Assembly (NCBI GenBank): GCA_021399445.1
Contig: JAJTUQ010000006.1
Coordinates: forward strand, 2,852,001 to 2,916,000
DNA length: 64,000 nucleotides
Source: Xylogone sp. PMI_703
Taxonomy: Eukaryota > Ascomycota > Leotiomycetes
Direction of reading: 5' to 3'
Shown: positions 45,598 to 56,752 of the stretch, piece after piece
Numbering within the stretch: the stretch's first letter is position 1
How the letters are laid out: each line of letters starts with the position of its first letter
Translations under genes and position numbers: made by a program
Notes under the pieces: generated by a model
Told to the model about the DNA's origin: nothing
What the model saw: the letters and a program-made list of their open reading frames with translations, nothing else
Databases searched by the model: none

Positions 45598-47230
45598 TTA
45601 TGAAGCGGTCGTCTCTGTGCACCTCCGCCAGACCTTGAGTGGTATTGACGATGGCCACATATTAAACGCTTCCTCCCAATCAAGTGTCCAGCTTTTATTG
45701 GGGAGTGCAAAGTCATATCTGTGTACAAGAGTGGCAATAAGTACATGCTGTTCAAGGTAAGAGATGTTTCTCCCTATGCACCCTCTAGCGCCCGTACTAA
45801 ATGGTATAAAATAGTTTCGCATTTCTTTTGCCTTCTCCTCATCTTCGATCCACCTCTCGGGCCTATATTCATCTGGCTGAGGAAAGATAGTAGGATCCCT
45901 ATGTGCTACATATGCTGCCACAGAAACAACTGTGTTGCCAGGAACGAATTGGTCGTGAATCATTGCGCCCTCAGGAGGTGTTCTTCTCAGTAATCCAAAC
46001 GAGACTGGAGGAGTAATACGCAGGGACTCGTCAAGGCAAGCCTTCAGATAAGGCAGATTCTTTACTTTTGAATACGGGGCAATGGAAGACCCATCTGAAA
46101 AGACTGGTGCAACTTCCTCTCGTAACTTTGTCAGTTTTGAGGGGTTTTTGACCAGGTAGTATAGTACGTTAGCCAATGCTATAGCGGTGGTATCAGAGCC
46201 TGCATTCACTAGAGTTTCAGAGTTAGAACATAGATGAAGGTCACAAGTGGAATATACACTTACTTAGGACATTCACTTCGGCCTCAATTTCTCCTTGATC
46301 CAGCTGACGCGGCTTCCCCTGTTTATCCTCAATCAGACATGCCAGGAAATCGTCTAAATTTTCACCGCTCTGATGTTTCTCCAGTCTCCTGCGAGTAAGA
46401 TGGCTGACGATTTTGGAATAATTTCTTCCATGTTGCCATTGCTGGTTGAAATATCGAGAAGCCAAATCGGTAACAGGCCTGATAATATGGAACCACCCAG
46501 TTGCCCATCCAACAATAGAAGACGCGCGATTTCCTCCGTGCAGGCTTTCGATGAAGCTAAAGCTTTGCTTATGGCCGTTTTTGACGTCAACAGTGAGCTT
46601 ATCGTTGCCATTAATTAACATGCCGAGCGACTCGCTCAGGCCAATATCGGCAATTGCGTCTACAGTGAATAAGTTGGCCCATTTTCTGAAATCGATCGTG
46701 AGGTCCTCAGTCTGAGGCTGTTCATCATCCGACAGAGGCTTTGTACAGAATCTATCAAACTGCACAATGAGATTCTTAACCTTATCATGGACTTTGAACT
46801 CCCATCCCTCGAGATTGCGTGTTGCGAACGCGTTCGAAAGCATCCTCCGCTTGCGAGCATGGTCATCCTTGTCCACAACATCGAGGAGATTGACATGCGG
46901 GCCGGCCGTCACAGTATACATATCATCTTTTCGGCACTTGGTGCTATGGCCGTAGATATCTCGGATTGCCCTGACGTCGGCGAAAGATAGAGTATTTGGT
47001 CCTAAGCGGATAACGGGATGTATCTTGTGTTTCTCATAAAGGTTTTTAGTACGGAATCCCCGAGTGCGTTCCCAGATGTATCCTAGATTGGTGATACCAG
47101 AGAGGATATTCTGATTTGGATATTTTCGAAGACCCTTTGCGTCAAAAAAATATTCCACCAGTGGTTTGATGATGAAGTAGATAATTAGGAAGCTCGAAAT
47201 GGAGCCCAGCACAAGCAATGAAGAAATCAT
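45598..47230 (-). CDS. Cytochrome P450 monooxygenase (pisatin demethylase/benzoate 4-hydroxylase-like)
   Basis: Intact P450 of about 525 residues with two exons (minus), 47230-46264 and 46208-45598, joined by one GT-AG intron. It has an N-terminal membrane anchor, IHPVIRLGPNTLSF, the C-helix region DHARKRRMLSNAF, the I-helix NAGSDTTAIALAN, the K-helix ESLRITPP, the PERW segment YRPERWIED and a textbook heme loop FSTGARGCIGRNIS. The segment EGWEFKVHDKVKNL is typical of the pisatin demethylase/benzoate 4-monooxygenase-type clade, which often acts on aromatic compounds. It ends 119 bases from the convergent regulator gene. Substrate cannot be read from sequence. Confidence 0.9.
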
Positions 47231-47720
47231 ATTTTCTATGAATTGAGGAGCTTAGTTGACTCTGCTAATGGACGATCATGCTATATATACGCAAGAGAAT
47301 TCTTCTGTCCATCTATCCTTGACACATCATCGGGCCCGCGTCCACGATCGATGATACAGGTTCCCCATATTCGGGTCATGACAGGAACGTACAAATTAAT
47401 GATACAGAGCTCCAAATGCATGGATCGCCTGACCCCGTTTAACTTACGAAATAAGGAAGTTTTGCCGTGGTTGAAGTGGCTCGCAGACGGCTGATATTAT
47501 CAAAACGGAAAGTTAGACGGAAAATCAGCAACAGCCGCGTATGAGTTGCCTATTTGGGATAGCTACCCGATGGGAGGCATTCTCCAGCCAAGTATGGCTG
47601 GAGCTCGATAGGGCGAAATAACACCCTACGCTTAAGGAGATCTTTCAACTTTAAAGTCATTGTATTTACACCAAATAGCTCCAGCTGGATCGACTAGAGA
47701 CTGTTTAATGGCACTGCTAA
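47231..47720. promoter_or_regulatory. Promoter region of the P450
   Basis: 490 bases between two minus-strand genes, holding the promoter of the P450 and the terminator of the oxidase. An inverted motif ttctccagccaagtatggctggagct lies at 47580-47605 (ctccagcc/ggctggag, 8-bp stem), a possible hairpin or operator. Confidence 0.45.
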
Positions 47721-49038
47721 CTACAATTTTGCACGTGCATCTAAGGCTTCCTCTACCAAGGCCACAGCAGCCAGTGCGCATCCGTATGATGACTGATATC
47801 CTGCTCCACCAGCTCCATAGTTATGCACAACCCAAGTACCTCCAATGCGTTCCTTTTCTATCCTCGTGCCACCCTCTCGGACTGGCCTGAGCCCTACGCC
47901 GTGCCGAATAATATCAAGATGTTCAATTCCTTTACCCCCAGTGAGCTCCGGACACACTTGGACAGCCCTCTTCATGATTCGCACGGCAAGATTTGGATCG
48001 GGCTGAGACTCCCAGTTTCCTTTTTGATAGGAACCACCCAAGATTGTGCCGCCACCAGCGGCTCTGGTCATAATATAGCATGCTTCATCATCTCCATCAT
48101 CTGTGCCGGAGACATCGATCATCCGACTAGATACGTTACGTACCACCACGATCTGTCCGCGAGCAGGTACGACAGATTTGTCCTCGACACCGCCAAGTTT
48201 TGATGCCATGAGACCTGTGCAGTTCACTATAAGATCGACCTTATCTGAAGGGTGGACACCTGGTAGGGCTGCTTCCGAAATGTGCTTGAACACAGCCCGC
48301 TTGAATATCACCCCATTCTTGAGACACTGCGACACAAGCCAGGGAAGATATATGGCCGTATTGATACACACAGAAGTAAATGCTGTTGCAGCGTCAATCC
48401 CAGGGCCAAGCTCCTCTTTTGGAAGGGAACGGAACTATGCAATAATGGTCAGCATGGTGATAATATCAGAATAATACGAAGGTACATACATTAGGCACTA
48501 CATCCTTAAACCATGGATTTGGCGAGAGCAGTTCAGCAAACCAATTGGCCGTCACGGATCCCGCGTCTTTGGCACGACGGTTAATATGGCATTCTTTGGC
48601 TCCTATTAGCTTAAGAAAATTATAATTAATTCGACTCTCACATACCTTGAAAGTGTACGCCGGCCTCTGGGTGGTTGCGTGCGAGATCTTCTAACGGAGC
48701 CCAAGTATTCCTATCCCATTCTGCCGCCGGCGTGCCACGGATAGAAACACTAACAGAATCAACTCAGTATTAGCTGATAATCTCAACCAATGGGTTGGAA
48801 CTCACGGCATATAATTCGCTCCAGCCCAGGGTGACGCATATTCAATGTCGTAGTCACCAGGCATGTGTTTGGCGGCGAGAACTATTTTGTATCTAGGACT
48901 TCTTGACAATAGAAGGGCTGTTGTTAGGCCAGCAACTCCCGCCCTAGAAAGTTGGACAAGATCAAGTTAGATGATTGACCGCTTGGAACGGAGCTGTATC
49001 GGAGCTCACCCTATCACAACGACATTCTTTTGCGCCAT
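47721..49038 (-). CDS. D-amino-acid oxidase, peroxisomal
   Basis: FAD flavoenzyme that deaminates D-amino acids to 2-oxo acids, ammonia and H2O2. Five exons (minus), 49038-49010, 48943-48806, 48749-48646, 48602-48490 and 48434-47721, encode about 365 residues, all at clean GT-AG sites. The dinucleotide-binding motif GAGVAGLTTALLLSRS is split by intron 1. Later come VNCTGLMASKLGG, VVPARGQIVVVRN and the C-terminal family signature VHNYGAGGAGYQSSYGCA, which closes the flavin pocket. The protein ends AKL, a canonical PTS1 peroxisomal signal, as known yeast and mammalian enzymes end in similar tripeptides. It follows the P450 on the same strand. D-aspartate oxidase is the alternative. Confidence 0.92.
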
Positions 49039-49611
49039 GCTTTCTTATTTTCATTCAATAGCTCAAAATCTGTCGAGCTTTGTATTCAAGGTAGTTCCAG
49101 CGAAGCTTCTTCTTTAGATATCGCAACTCTCGTTGTGGCCACTGCCTTAGATGAGTGAGAGTATATCAGCGTCGGAAAACGCACTTATGCGCGGAAAACT
49201 TGGGAGCTAGTGCTCGTCGGCGATTGGCGATTCTCATTGGTCCGTGGACTGTAGACCTCCCTTTCCCAACATCAGAAGTAGTAAGCCTCGTACTGGAAAC
49301 TTTTCCTTGGATCATAATTACGGAACGATAATTCCATTTCAACTATGTAGGACTCAATTGGCCGAAGAGCTGTTATCTGTAGCCGGTTCGACTCAGTTAC
49401 GTGAAATAGCCACTATACGGAGATATTCCGGATTTGGTAATTACCAAATGTAGCAGGTGGGCCACAGTATTTAGCTTTATTATCCCTACCAAGTTCATAC
49501 AAGAAAGGTTTGGAGCAATAGCACTCATAACAGGTTTAGATGTCAGAGCGAAAAGAGATCTCTAATTGTCTAGCTACTTATTCACTCTTATATTTGTTTT
49601 CTGGCACTGTT
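49039..49611. other. Intergenic
   Basis: About 570 bases with the oxidase promoter. No gene or RNA gene recognised; ggttcgactc near 49384 is not accompanied by a tRNA fold. Confidence 0.4.
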
Positions 49612-50305
49612 TCACTTGCTGTAAGCTCTCATAGTCACATAAGAGAATAATAAAATAATCACGTTGATTTCTTTTGTCAGGTTGGATTCTATTGTAGATA
49701 ACTGTATGTCTTTGGATGCCATTGTAAGTCTTAATTGCAACATTCGTAGTATAGGTGGGATTATTATCGCCGTTACCCATGGTGACCAGTCGCCCTGGTC
49801 TCCACAAACCAGATAGTTTTGGGGGTCTAGAATCCAAACTTTGTCTCCCTTTTGCAAGGCTTTGGTGAAGGTATCTCGCCGAGGTTGTTCGACAGGAATC
49901 AAACTATATACTTTCCGAGGCCTCTCTGGCAGTGTCCTCAGGAACTTTAACGAACTACGGATTAAAAATATGGAAGCCTCTAAAAAGCCCTTATCAACTT
50001 TGCGTAGCTCCCAGTCCGGATTCCAAATTAAGCTCAAGAATCCCCTCAAGTCTTTGGCGTGGTTTAAAAGCGGAGTTGCAGTCAAGAAATGGATACTGGA
50101 TCTGTTAACTTGCCGAATGCTTTCGCTCGTTAAAGTTCGTGGGTTTCGTATTATGTGAGCCTCGTTCACATATTATCCGCTGGAATTCATATGACATAAA
50201 TGACGTCCAGACAACTCCGTCTGGTGTTTCCTCATCGAGTGCTTGCATGGTAACGCTGTGATATTTAGAAACGTACCCGGAATCGACTGTTGCCAAGGCA
50301 CGCAT
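49612..50305 (-). pseudogene. SNF2-family helicase fragment, frameshifted
   Basis: On the minus strand, VVWTSFMSYEFQRIIC runs into a frame break at about 50160, after which EAHIIRNPRTLTSESIRQV and FLTATPLLNHAKDL continue. These are helicase motifs II (DEAH region) and III (TATP) of a SNF2/Rad5-like ATPase. A single extra base at the break disrupts the DEAH box. After about 185 codons the similarity ends in non-family sequence. Motif I and the whole C-terminal helicase lobe are missing, so only a fragment is left. Such genes are frequent cargo in repeat-rich or subtelomeric fungal DNA. Confidence 0.75.
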
Positions 50306-50478
50306 TCACTACGTCTGATATGCGGTAATGACAACGGTTTCTCCAGTCTAGCGAATACCGGTAAATCAGGCCATAGGATTCACCTCGGATTTCCCAGTTG
50401 ATACCAGATAGGATAATCAGTTCCCATGCAAACTCGGGACCAGCTCAGCCAGATGCTCCTCCTAGCATTCCCACAACT

Positions 50479-50850
50479 CTAGCTGGAGGTCAACGGAAGC
50501 ACGGTAGTCTTATTGCTAGTAATAAGACTACTCTTCTTGCCGGATAAGGCGAGAATTAACCTGCATATTTTGCAAAGGCCAGCTTGTCGTACTAGTAGCA
50601 AAGGTTCTATAATAAGCCAAAGGCCTCGGTAAGCTGATGCCTTTGCCTTTTTCCAATGGCAGAGATGACAAGGTCGATCATAAAGTTTATAATCAACTCT
50701 TGCCTTCCTAGGATTTGGAGGATGGGAGTCATCTCCAACGTTTTGATGTATAGGAGAGAGTGTTTGAATCAAAGGAAAGGGGAGAGCGAAAGTATTTATA
50801 AGTAGAGGGAGAAGAGTGAATGAGAAAAGCCAAATTAGTGACGACCGCAT
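50479..50850 (-). CDS. Hypothetical small protein with signal peptide and Cys pairs
   Basis: A 123-codon ORF. The first 25 residues (SLIWLFSFTLLPLLINTFA) look like a signal peptide or a membrane anchor. The rest has two CxxC pairs, CHLCHWKK and CKICRLI, about 32 residues apart, with a second hydrophobic patch between them. Four paired Cys could bind zinc or form disulfides. No family recognised. It sits between a helicase fragment and other broken genes, so it may be part of a decayed gene. Confidence 0.35.
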   Translation of the reverse strand: MRSSLIWLFSFTLLPLLINTFALPFPLIQTLSPIHQNVGDDSHPPNPRKARVDYKLYDRPCHLCHWKKAKASAYRGLWLIIEPLLLVRQAGLCKICRLILALSGKKSSLITSNKTTVLPLTSS

Positions 50851-51059
50851 CCCTTTCCTAGGTCTATGACACTGCCCTTGCCTAGTCTCAGCATTAGCAT
50901 CTTTAGTATTGGAGGTAACAAAACGGATGTAACTGTGGGATTCGACTCACTACCTGTACTGCAGGCCACATAGTTCACAGGATCTAGCAACTAGACCTAT
51001 TGGTGGCCGCGTTCAGGCTTCCATAGCTTAGCAATATGCAAGCCTAGGGGGCTAGTTCT

Positions 51060-52036
51060 CTCTCATCCTAGACATCGCACCAGTTGTCTCTCTGTGTGCC
51101 TTTTCCATGGCAGCAGTGGCGGTAATTAAACCCTTGGTATATTCCTCTAAAGCATTTTTGCAGCGGCTTGTATTCTTTCGTGATATTGGTCTCTAGTCGT
51201 AATATCTTGTGACATCCATCTATCCCATATCACTATAGTGCCCTTCAGGCCTATGAAGACGGTGCTGCAAGCAGCCGATTGACTGGTGAGACGTATGAAA
51301 TTATCCATTCTCCCTTGTTAACTACATCTAGAAATCTTCCAATGCTCTTTGTTTATCCATCATCCAGCGGGCCGAGCTGCTTAAGTAGCGCGTCGTTATA
51401 TCCGGGCAAGAGCTTCACCAGCGCCTTGGCTTCAGGGTATACGTCGACAGGCGGCTAGTGTAACGTTAGCTATTCGGGGCTTAACAGGAGACTCCCCAGG
51501 CGGGTAGCCGTTGGGGCGACAGAGATGAATAAGGCTACTTTACCTCTTGACAGAACCGGCCTTGTCCCAAACTCACAAGGCGCACATTGAACCGCCCAGG
51601 CCATAAGATCGATCCACCAGGCAACTGAGTAACACTTGTGAGCTTCTGACTCTAGGCAAGAACAGGAAGAAAGTGGCAGAAGGAGAGTAGAATTTACCTA
51701 AAAGGTTCATTACTTGTAGAAGCCCCGCGGCCTAATGTCTGCTTTTTATCCTTATAGAAAAAGCCAGTAAGGTTAGTAATTATATAAGGAACAAGAGCCG
51801 AATAGCACCTGAGTAGGCTAGGGTCCGAGGCCTCAAAGCTGACTTACTATCTCCGTATCACTAAACGGAATGTGACGCGTGATCGGCACGGCCTTCCCCC
51901 CCTTGAGAACCTGTAGGCCAGGTTCTAGCTGAGCCAGAGCTACTAGCAGGGGCGAGCTTTGATACTCGCTGCTCATGTTCAGCTTTGCGGAGCGGAGTTC
52001 TAAAAGGAGGCTATCAGCAGTCTGGTCGAAAAGCAA
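51060..52036 (-). pseudogene. Unrecognised multi-exon gene, probably broken
   Basis: Several coding-looking segments follow each other on the minus strand. MSSEYQSSPLLVALAQLEPG (near 51980) is followed by LPGGSILWPGRFNVRLVSLG (near 51615). A GT-AG intron (about 51555-51458) leads into VYPEAKALVKLLPGYNDALL (near 51420), then GTIVIWDRWMSQDITTRDQY (near 51225), then EEYTKGLITATAAMEKAHRE (near 51130). The last two need a frame change near 51155, and a stop after PLDD also breaks the path. The composition is protein-like, but I know no matching family. Confidence 0.35.
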
Positions 52037-52160
52037 ATCTGCAGAATAATAAGGAAAAGTGAACCAGAGGTCATCATCGGTACGATGAGAAAATATTTAT
52101 GTAGAAAGGATGGAGAAAGTGGAGAGAAATGAAGTTTAAATAGCTAGCAAAGAAGAAGTG

Positions 52161-52302
52161 GTGAAAATTCAATGTTTATGAGAGAGGCAGGTGAATATTT
52201 ATTAACACAATTAGGTGAGAATTCAATGTTTGAGAGCGAAGCAAGTGAATATTTAACATAACCAGGCGGAAATACAACGTTCACAAAAAAGGCAGGCAAT
52301 CC
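52161..52302. repeat. Minisatellite, about 51-54 bp unit, 2.7 copies
   Basis: Unit 1 (52161-52214) starts gtgaaaattcaatgtttatg, unit 2 (52215-52265) starts gtgagaattcaatgtttgag, and unit 3 (52266-52302) is partial and more diverged. In the minus frame the units read as repeated KYSLASLSNIEFSP-like peptides. Confidence 0.75.
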
Positions 52303-52489
52303 ACATCTGCTTTTATCACCTCTAGCAGACTGAATGAAGGCTACAATCGGCCAAGCCTTCAACGCTGGGAATCTACGCCTATTAGAGATTTCTAACGTGT
52401 CATACCCAAGGCGAAAAAGCCCTTTGTGGTAGCGCACATCTTTCCGTTCTACCTGAAGCAACCAACGCGAGAGGAGAAAGGTTGCCATG

Positions 52490-53179
52490 CTGCTCCATAC
52501 AAAGTATCAAATATGTTCTGGGAGCTCCGAGACAGTCAAGGCCTGGGAAGCAGAATTGTTTGATAACGAGGGTAATCCGGACCAGGAGGCTCAAGGCTGA
52601 AGTTCTCAAAATTGAAGAAGTGAATGAAAAACTTGATCATATATTCGCTGTGGTTGCGACGCTCGCGATAACACGACATGCATGACGCAGGATCTCCATG
52701 CTCTCTGGAACTCGGGTGCATTTGTGCTCAACTCTGTAAGCTTCTCCGACGATAAGAAGATCCTCACTATGGAAATCTACATACAGAAGTCCTACAAAGC
52801 CGGTGAAGGATTTATAGATATAACACCACCGCCTAATGTTCCTGGTTGAGGCCCTGATGCGGTCCTATACTGCGCGGGACATGAGGCCCGAAAGATAAGA
52901 TCCGGAGATAAGGTTGTTATGAGCACAACTAATCATGCATCGCCCCCACTATCTTCGTGGAAATTATCAGAACTACAATGGTTTATTACGCGCGTAGTTG
53001 GAATGGTCGGTGCGATGGATGTTCAAGATCTTTCCTCCAACTCAGATGGGGACGAGAAGGGTGATTTTGGCGAGCTTGGGTAAGAACTCTCGGAGGAAGA
53101 ATTATTGGAAGAGGCAATATCGGAGGATCCTTTTACAAGTGGGAACTGGCGTCTAGAACCGATTTCTTGCCTATGATCT
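52490..53179 (+). pseudogene. Fungal HNH-endonuclease-domain protein, C-terminal remnant (copy B)
   Basis: Plus-strand segments match the part after the HNH core of the same family as 27989-29165: ETVKAWEAELFDNEGN, then TTCMTQDLHALWNSGAFVL, VSFSDDKKILTMEIY, ARKIRSGDKVVMSTT, SSWKLSELQWFITRVVGMVG and an acidic end. It is broken by frame changes near 52600 and 52650, an in-frame TGA near 52848 (where relatives have a codon such as CGA) and a TAA near 53082. The HNH core is not visible upstream, where the minisatellite lies. It is a 3' remnant of a second family member. Confidence 0.72.
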
Positions 53180-56100
53180 GAGTATTATCCGCCTGCTTGC
53201 TTGGATGACCCGTGTTTGAACAAATGCTTCGACTGAAGGGAATAGATGATCACGTAACAGCTTAGAACACCCTAACGGAGAGCTTAATTGACTGGTTGCA
53301 CAGATGCTGCTCCATCGTACGCTTCCCCTTGCGAGTAAGCCTTGTCTGAAAAGTTACGCCTGACTCCACTCTCTTATCGTCTGTCACGGGAGACAAGGGT
53401 TGTGTAGTACATATGTGTATGTTTGAAGATTTCATGGTCAATTAAAGAGGAAGAGGAATAATCATCTCTGTATTATCCTGCTATGCTAAACATACATGTA
53501 CTATCATCAGGGACGAATCTTGGTTAAAAGAGTTATGGAAGTGGGATAAGCTCTCTTGCCCAGGCAGCGAGAACTCTCAGTGTAAATGGCTCGCGGAATC
53601 TCATGGCCAAATTCACTTCCTAACCGTTGCCTGTCTGTTTTGATTTAGATTCAAGGTATGAAATGGTTGAACACTGAAACCAAATGGGGTGCCAAGTTCT
53701 TCGTGGTCGATCCGGTGCCCGCTCGTTGCTGTTGCAGACGTGATGTCAGAACCCAGATATATAGCAGTATAAGCAGCTAGGCAACTGGAGATTTCCTTTT
53801 GCACAATGCCCGACTAAAGTCGTAGTGGCGAGCGCGGCTAGGATCTAATTCACGGTAAGCAATTAGATTACCAATTCGCACGAGTGCTTACCTACTCCTT
53901 CTTCGTTCCCTTGCTGTCGGCGATGCGGCCACCTGGCCGCGGAGAGCCCGAATATGCTCTCACCCTCAGTTGACCGTTCACAGCCGGCGCGGATCCTGGG
54001 ATGGATGTGACGTCTTCCGAGGCTGAGGAGTGCCAGTAAAGGATATTTGGATTGATAGAGTCAGGTCTTACTCGAACTTATGCGCTTAATATCTTCATTT
54101 ATGACTCTCATCTGTCCTTCATCTCTGCCACACCTCTTCTAAGCTCCTCCAGTATGGTATTATGTCCACCTCCTGCCCTTTCTGCATCGACAGGTAGTGG
54201 GGCTCTTCCAAGACTCTTAACTCATTCAATCATTTTGGCCACCTTTTTGGGAAAGGTTACGATGAATGCCAATGCCTCCCCAGTGAGCCACACGCCATCA
54301 ATCGTCTCACTCATTGTTGAGTAGTATCGTACGGTCAAGACTTTATTAATTAATGTTTTTTGATGTTGGAGAGCTTTTCAGTGATTTTGGTATGGGAGTG
54401 CTGGTGAGAGGTTTTGTTATGCTGGAAGTTGAGTGAATTACCGGGAAAGAGGAACGTCGAGGGAGGAAGGTGCTCTTTCCCTTTCTACCACAACAAATTC
54501 AATACACGGGCGTACGCTAATACTCGGTTCCCCAACTGACCACTATCATTTGTTAAAAACCCTTTTCATCGAACTAGGAAGTTTACTTCATCTGGTATCG
54601 TGGTCAAACTTCGCTGCTCTCCTCTCCTAACCTTATGATACCACAAGCTCCGCACCGGCCACAATTCCAATAGCATATGATACCCTTTCCGCGCCAATAT
54701 ATTGAGTGAACGAGCGTCTCCATGTACTCGCAGCAGATGTTAACTGCTGAGGGGAAATGTCCAGATCGTCCAGGGCTCCTTATATGATTCGCCTAGGCCC
54801 GTTGTGTATGACGTCAACTGCGATGAAATTCACTCTGGTGAAGCAATGGATCACATATCTCAATAAAGACATTGTCCAAGGTATGAACGCAGGGAGCGAG
54901 AAGGCAAAACTGAACTTGTATCTTGTGCAAAGGCTTTGCTAACTGTTTGTCGGGGAGGCATTTAGCTGTGATCCAGTCCCTTTGGACACCTTGCTAAATC
55001 TACTTCGCCAGGATCGATGTCGGCGCATCATCGACTAACAATTGCGCCCAGACCAATGTAACTTCTGTTCGGGTTTTAATAGCGCGAGGCGTTATAGTGC
55101 ACTATATATACTTTGCTTAAAGCAGCTGTGGTACAATTGGATGACCAGGAAGGTTTGAGAAAATAGTCTTGTTAATTCTGAACATTCTGAATTGTATACA
55201 GACCTTACAGCCCATCAAGTCTCGCTAAAGTTTACAGTTGTAGGGTGTTGGCTATGCTGCATGGCCCAGATGCTGCTCCACTGTCTCAACTGCGTACCAC
55301 AGTAAACTAAGGACACATACTGTAGCAGTGTAGCAAGCGATTTGGTAGCTATGAGAGTACTAGTAAAACATCTAGGTATTTCGACTACTTGGTTGGCTAT
55401 GACTTGATGATTGTTAACGGACCTTGTGGAACGGTTATGCCGATGTCGGTCTTGGCAGGTGGATGTGGCGGTGGACTCAGCGAAGGCCTTTGCAAAGAAT
55501 TTCCCGAACGCCACAGCCTTATCCTTAATGTAACAGTTGTCGCCAATAAAGATGATCAGCTTGGATGTCCTGCAGTAGCCAGATTATCCAGATAGCTTCA
55601 ATTGATGATCGTCTTAGGAAGTTCTTCGAGATGGAAGCATGGATGGAATGGAAGCAAACCATTCACTAGACCTATGACTGGGATGACTCCTGTGAAGGAA
55701 CGTAACGTCTATATTCTCAATTCGCACAGGAAGAATCCAGTTACGGTAGGAAGACAATTCGGGGTCCTGACTCGGTGTCGGTCCAAGCTGAATTACGCTG
55801 ACGAAGATCAGCACTCTCCTCCCCCACAATAAGTCCTATCTTTTCAATTGATAATTGCAGCAAGTTGCGTCAGTCGCAGGCAAACGACGGCGTTTCTGTT
55901 ACGTATGAAGCCCCAGTCTCTGCAACGACAGTATCTCCTCCCCATAAATCCTGGCCACTGGCGAGAGTCGCAACATGGATGTAACAGGAGACTCCGTTCC
56001 GGCAGAACCACGGGAAGGCCCATATAGAGCAAGGATTGACTTCCGATCGCCAGGGCAATCCACAGTTTGCGCGCGAAGTAAACGAGGTAAACCGCCTTAG

Positions 56101-56752
56101 GAAATCTCGAAGACTTTTCTGGATCCACAATGCCGTGGCCCTAACCACATACCGGCGCCTTGACACGGGGGAGGCGAGGGAGAGGCTTGAAAAATCGCTC
56201 AATTATCAAGTAATTAAGCAATCCTTTTGGCGTCGCCTGCTGCAGGGGAATTGACTCCGCATCAGGTGATGTAAGTACTTGTAGAAGGATGCAGGAGATG
56301 TGTAACAAACTTCCGTATTTCTCCTTCTTGCAAAAGCTGAGGGCATGTTTGGGAGTGGATCTAGATTTCATATTAGGAAGTTACACCCGTATCCCTCTTT
56401 CCCCAGAGTCATGTTGCACCCCGAGTAACCACAAGAGGCATCTCCATCTCCATCTCCCCCAGACTTGTGGAGCACAATTATCAATCGCTTTTACATATGC
56501 GATGTGGATAGGATGGAGTTATCCCTGTTGGAGTCCGGTGTCTGGTGGTGGTCGGTATCAACCGTTGCCTCCTGGTGGGACTTAGCTGTTAGTATTTGAA
56601 CTGGGGAACCCGCCTTGATGGGGCGTCTATTAACCCTCCGACCTTCCCTCCTTCCTCCTACCCTTTTACATTCGGACCGGACAATCCTCTCCTCTTCACG
56701 GATTCGGTACAGAAGAGAAACAGGACAACACACCTTGGAATCACTCTTCACC
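53180..56752. other. Long gene-poor stretch
   Basis: About 3.6 kb. It contains the LTR-like copy B (53745-53808). The many ORFs of 60-110 codons (for example plus 54052-54324, plus 55389-55595, minus 55870-56202) overlap in several frames and show no motif I recognise; some may be fragments of lost genes. The last 400 bases are pyrimidine-rich and form the promoter of the amino-acid transporter. Confidence 0.4.
53745..53808 (+). repeat. LTR-like dispersed repeat, copy B
   Basis: Begins tgtcagaacccagatatata and continues gcagtataagcagctaggca, almost identical to 27035-27098. It lies about 560 bases after the HNH remnant. No other retroelement part seen. Confidence 0.6.

Noticed and set aside
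49375..49410. Possible tRNA B-box ggttcgactc
   Set aside because: No acceptor or anticodon stem can be drawn around it; no tRNA fold seen.
27989..53179. CRISPR-like or bacterial mobile element explanation for the repeats and HNH genes
   Set aside because: Repeats are dispersed, not regularly spaced with unique spacers, and all genes are fungal in type with spliceosomal introns.
55215..56371. Group of overlapping ORFs on both strands
   Set aside because: No reading frame gives a family-like protein; several contradict one another.
56615..56752. N-terminal extension of the amino-acid transporter
   Set aside because: Leader-like residues (SLLPPTLLHS) not seen in the family; the Met at 56753 has a good context.
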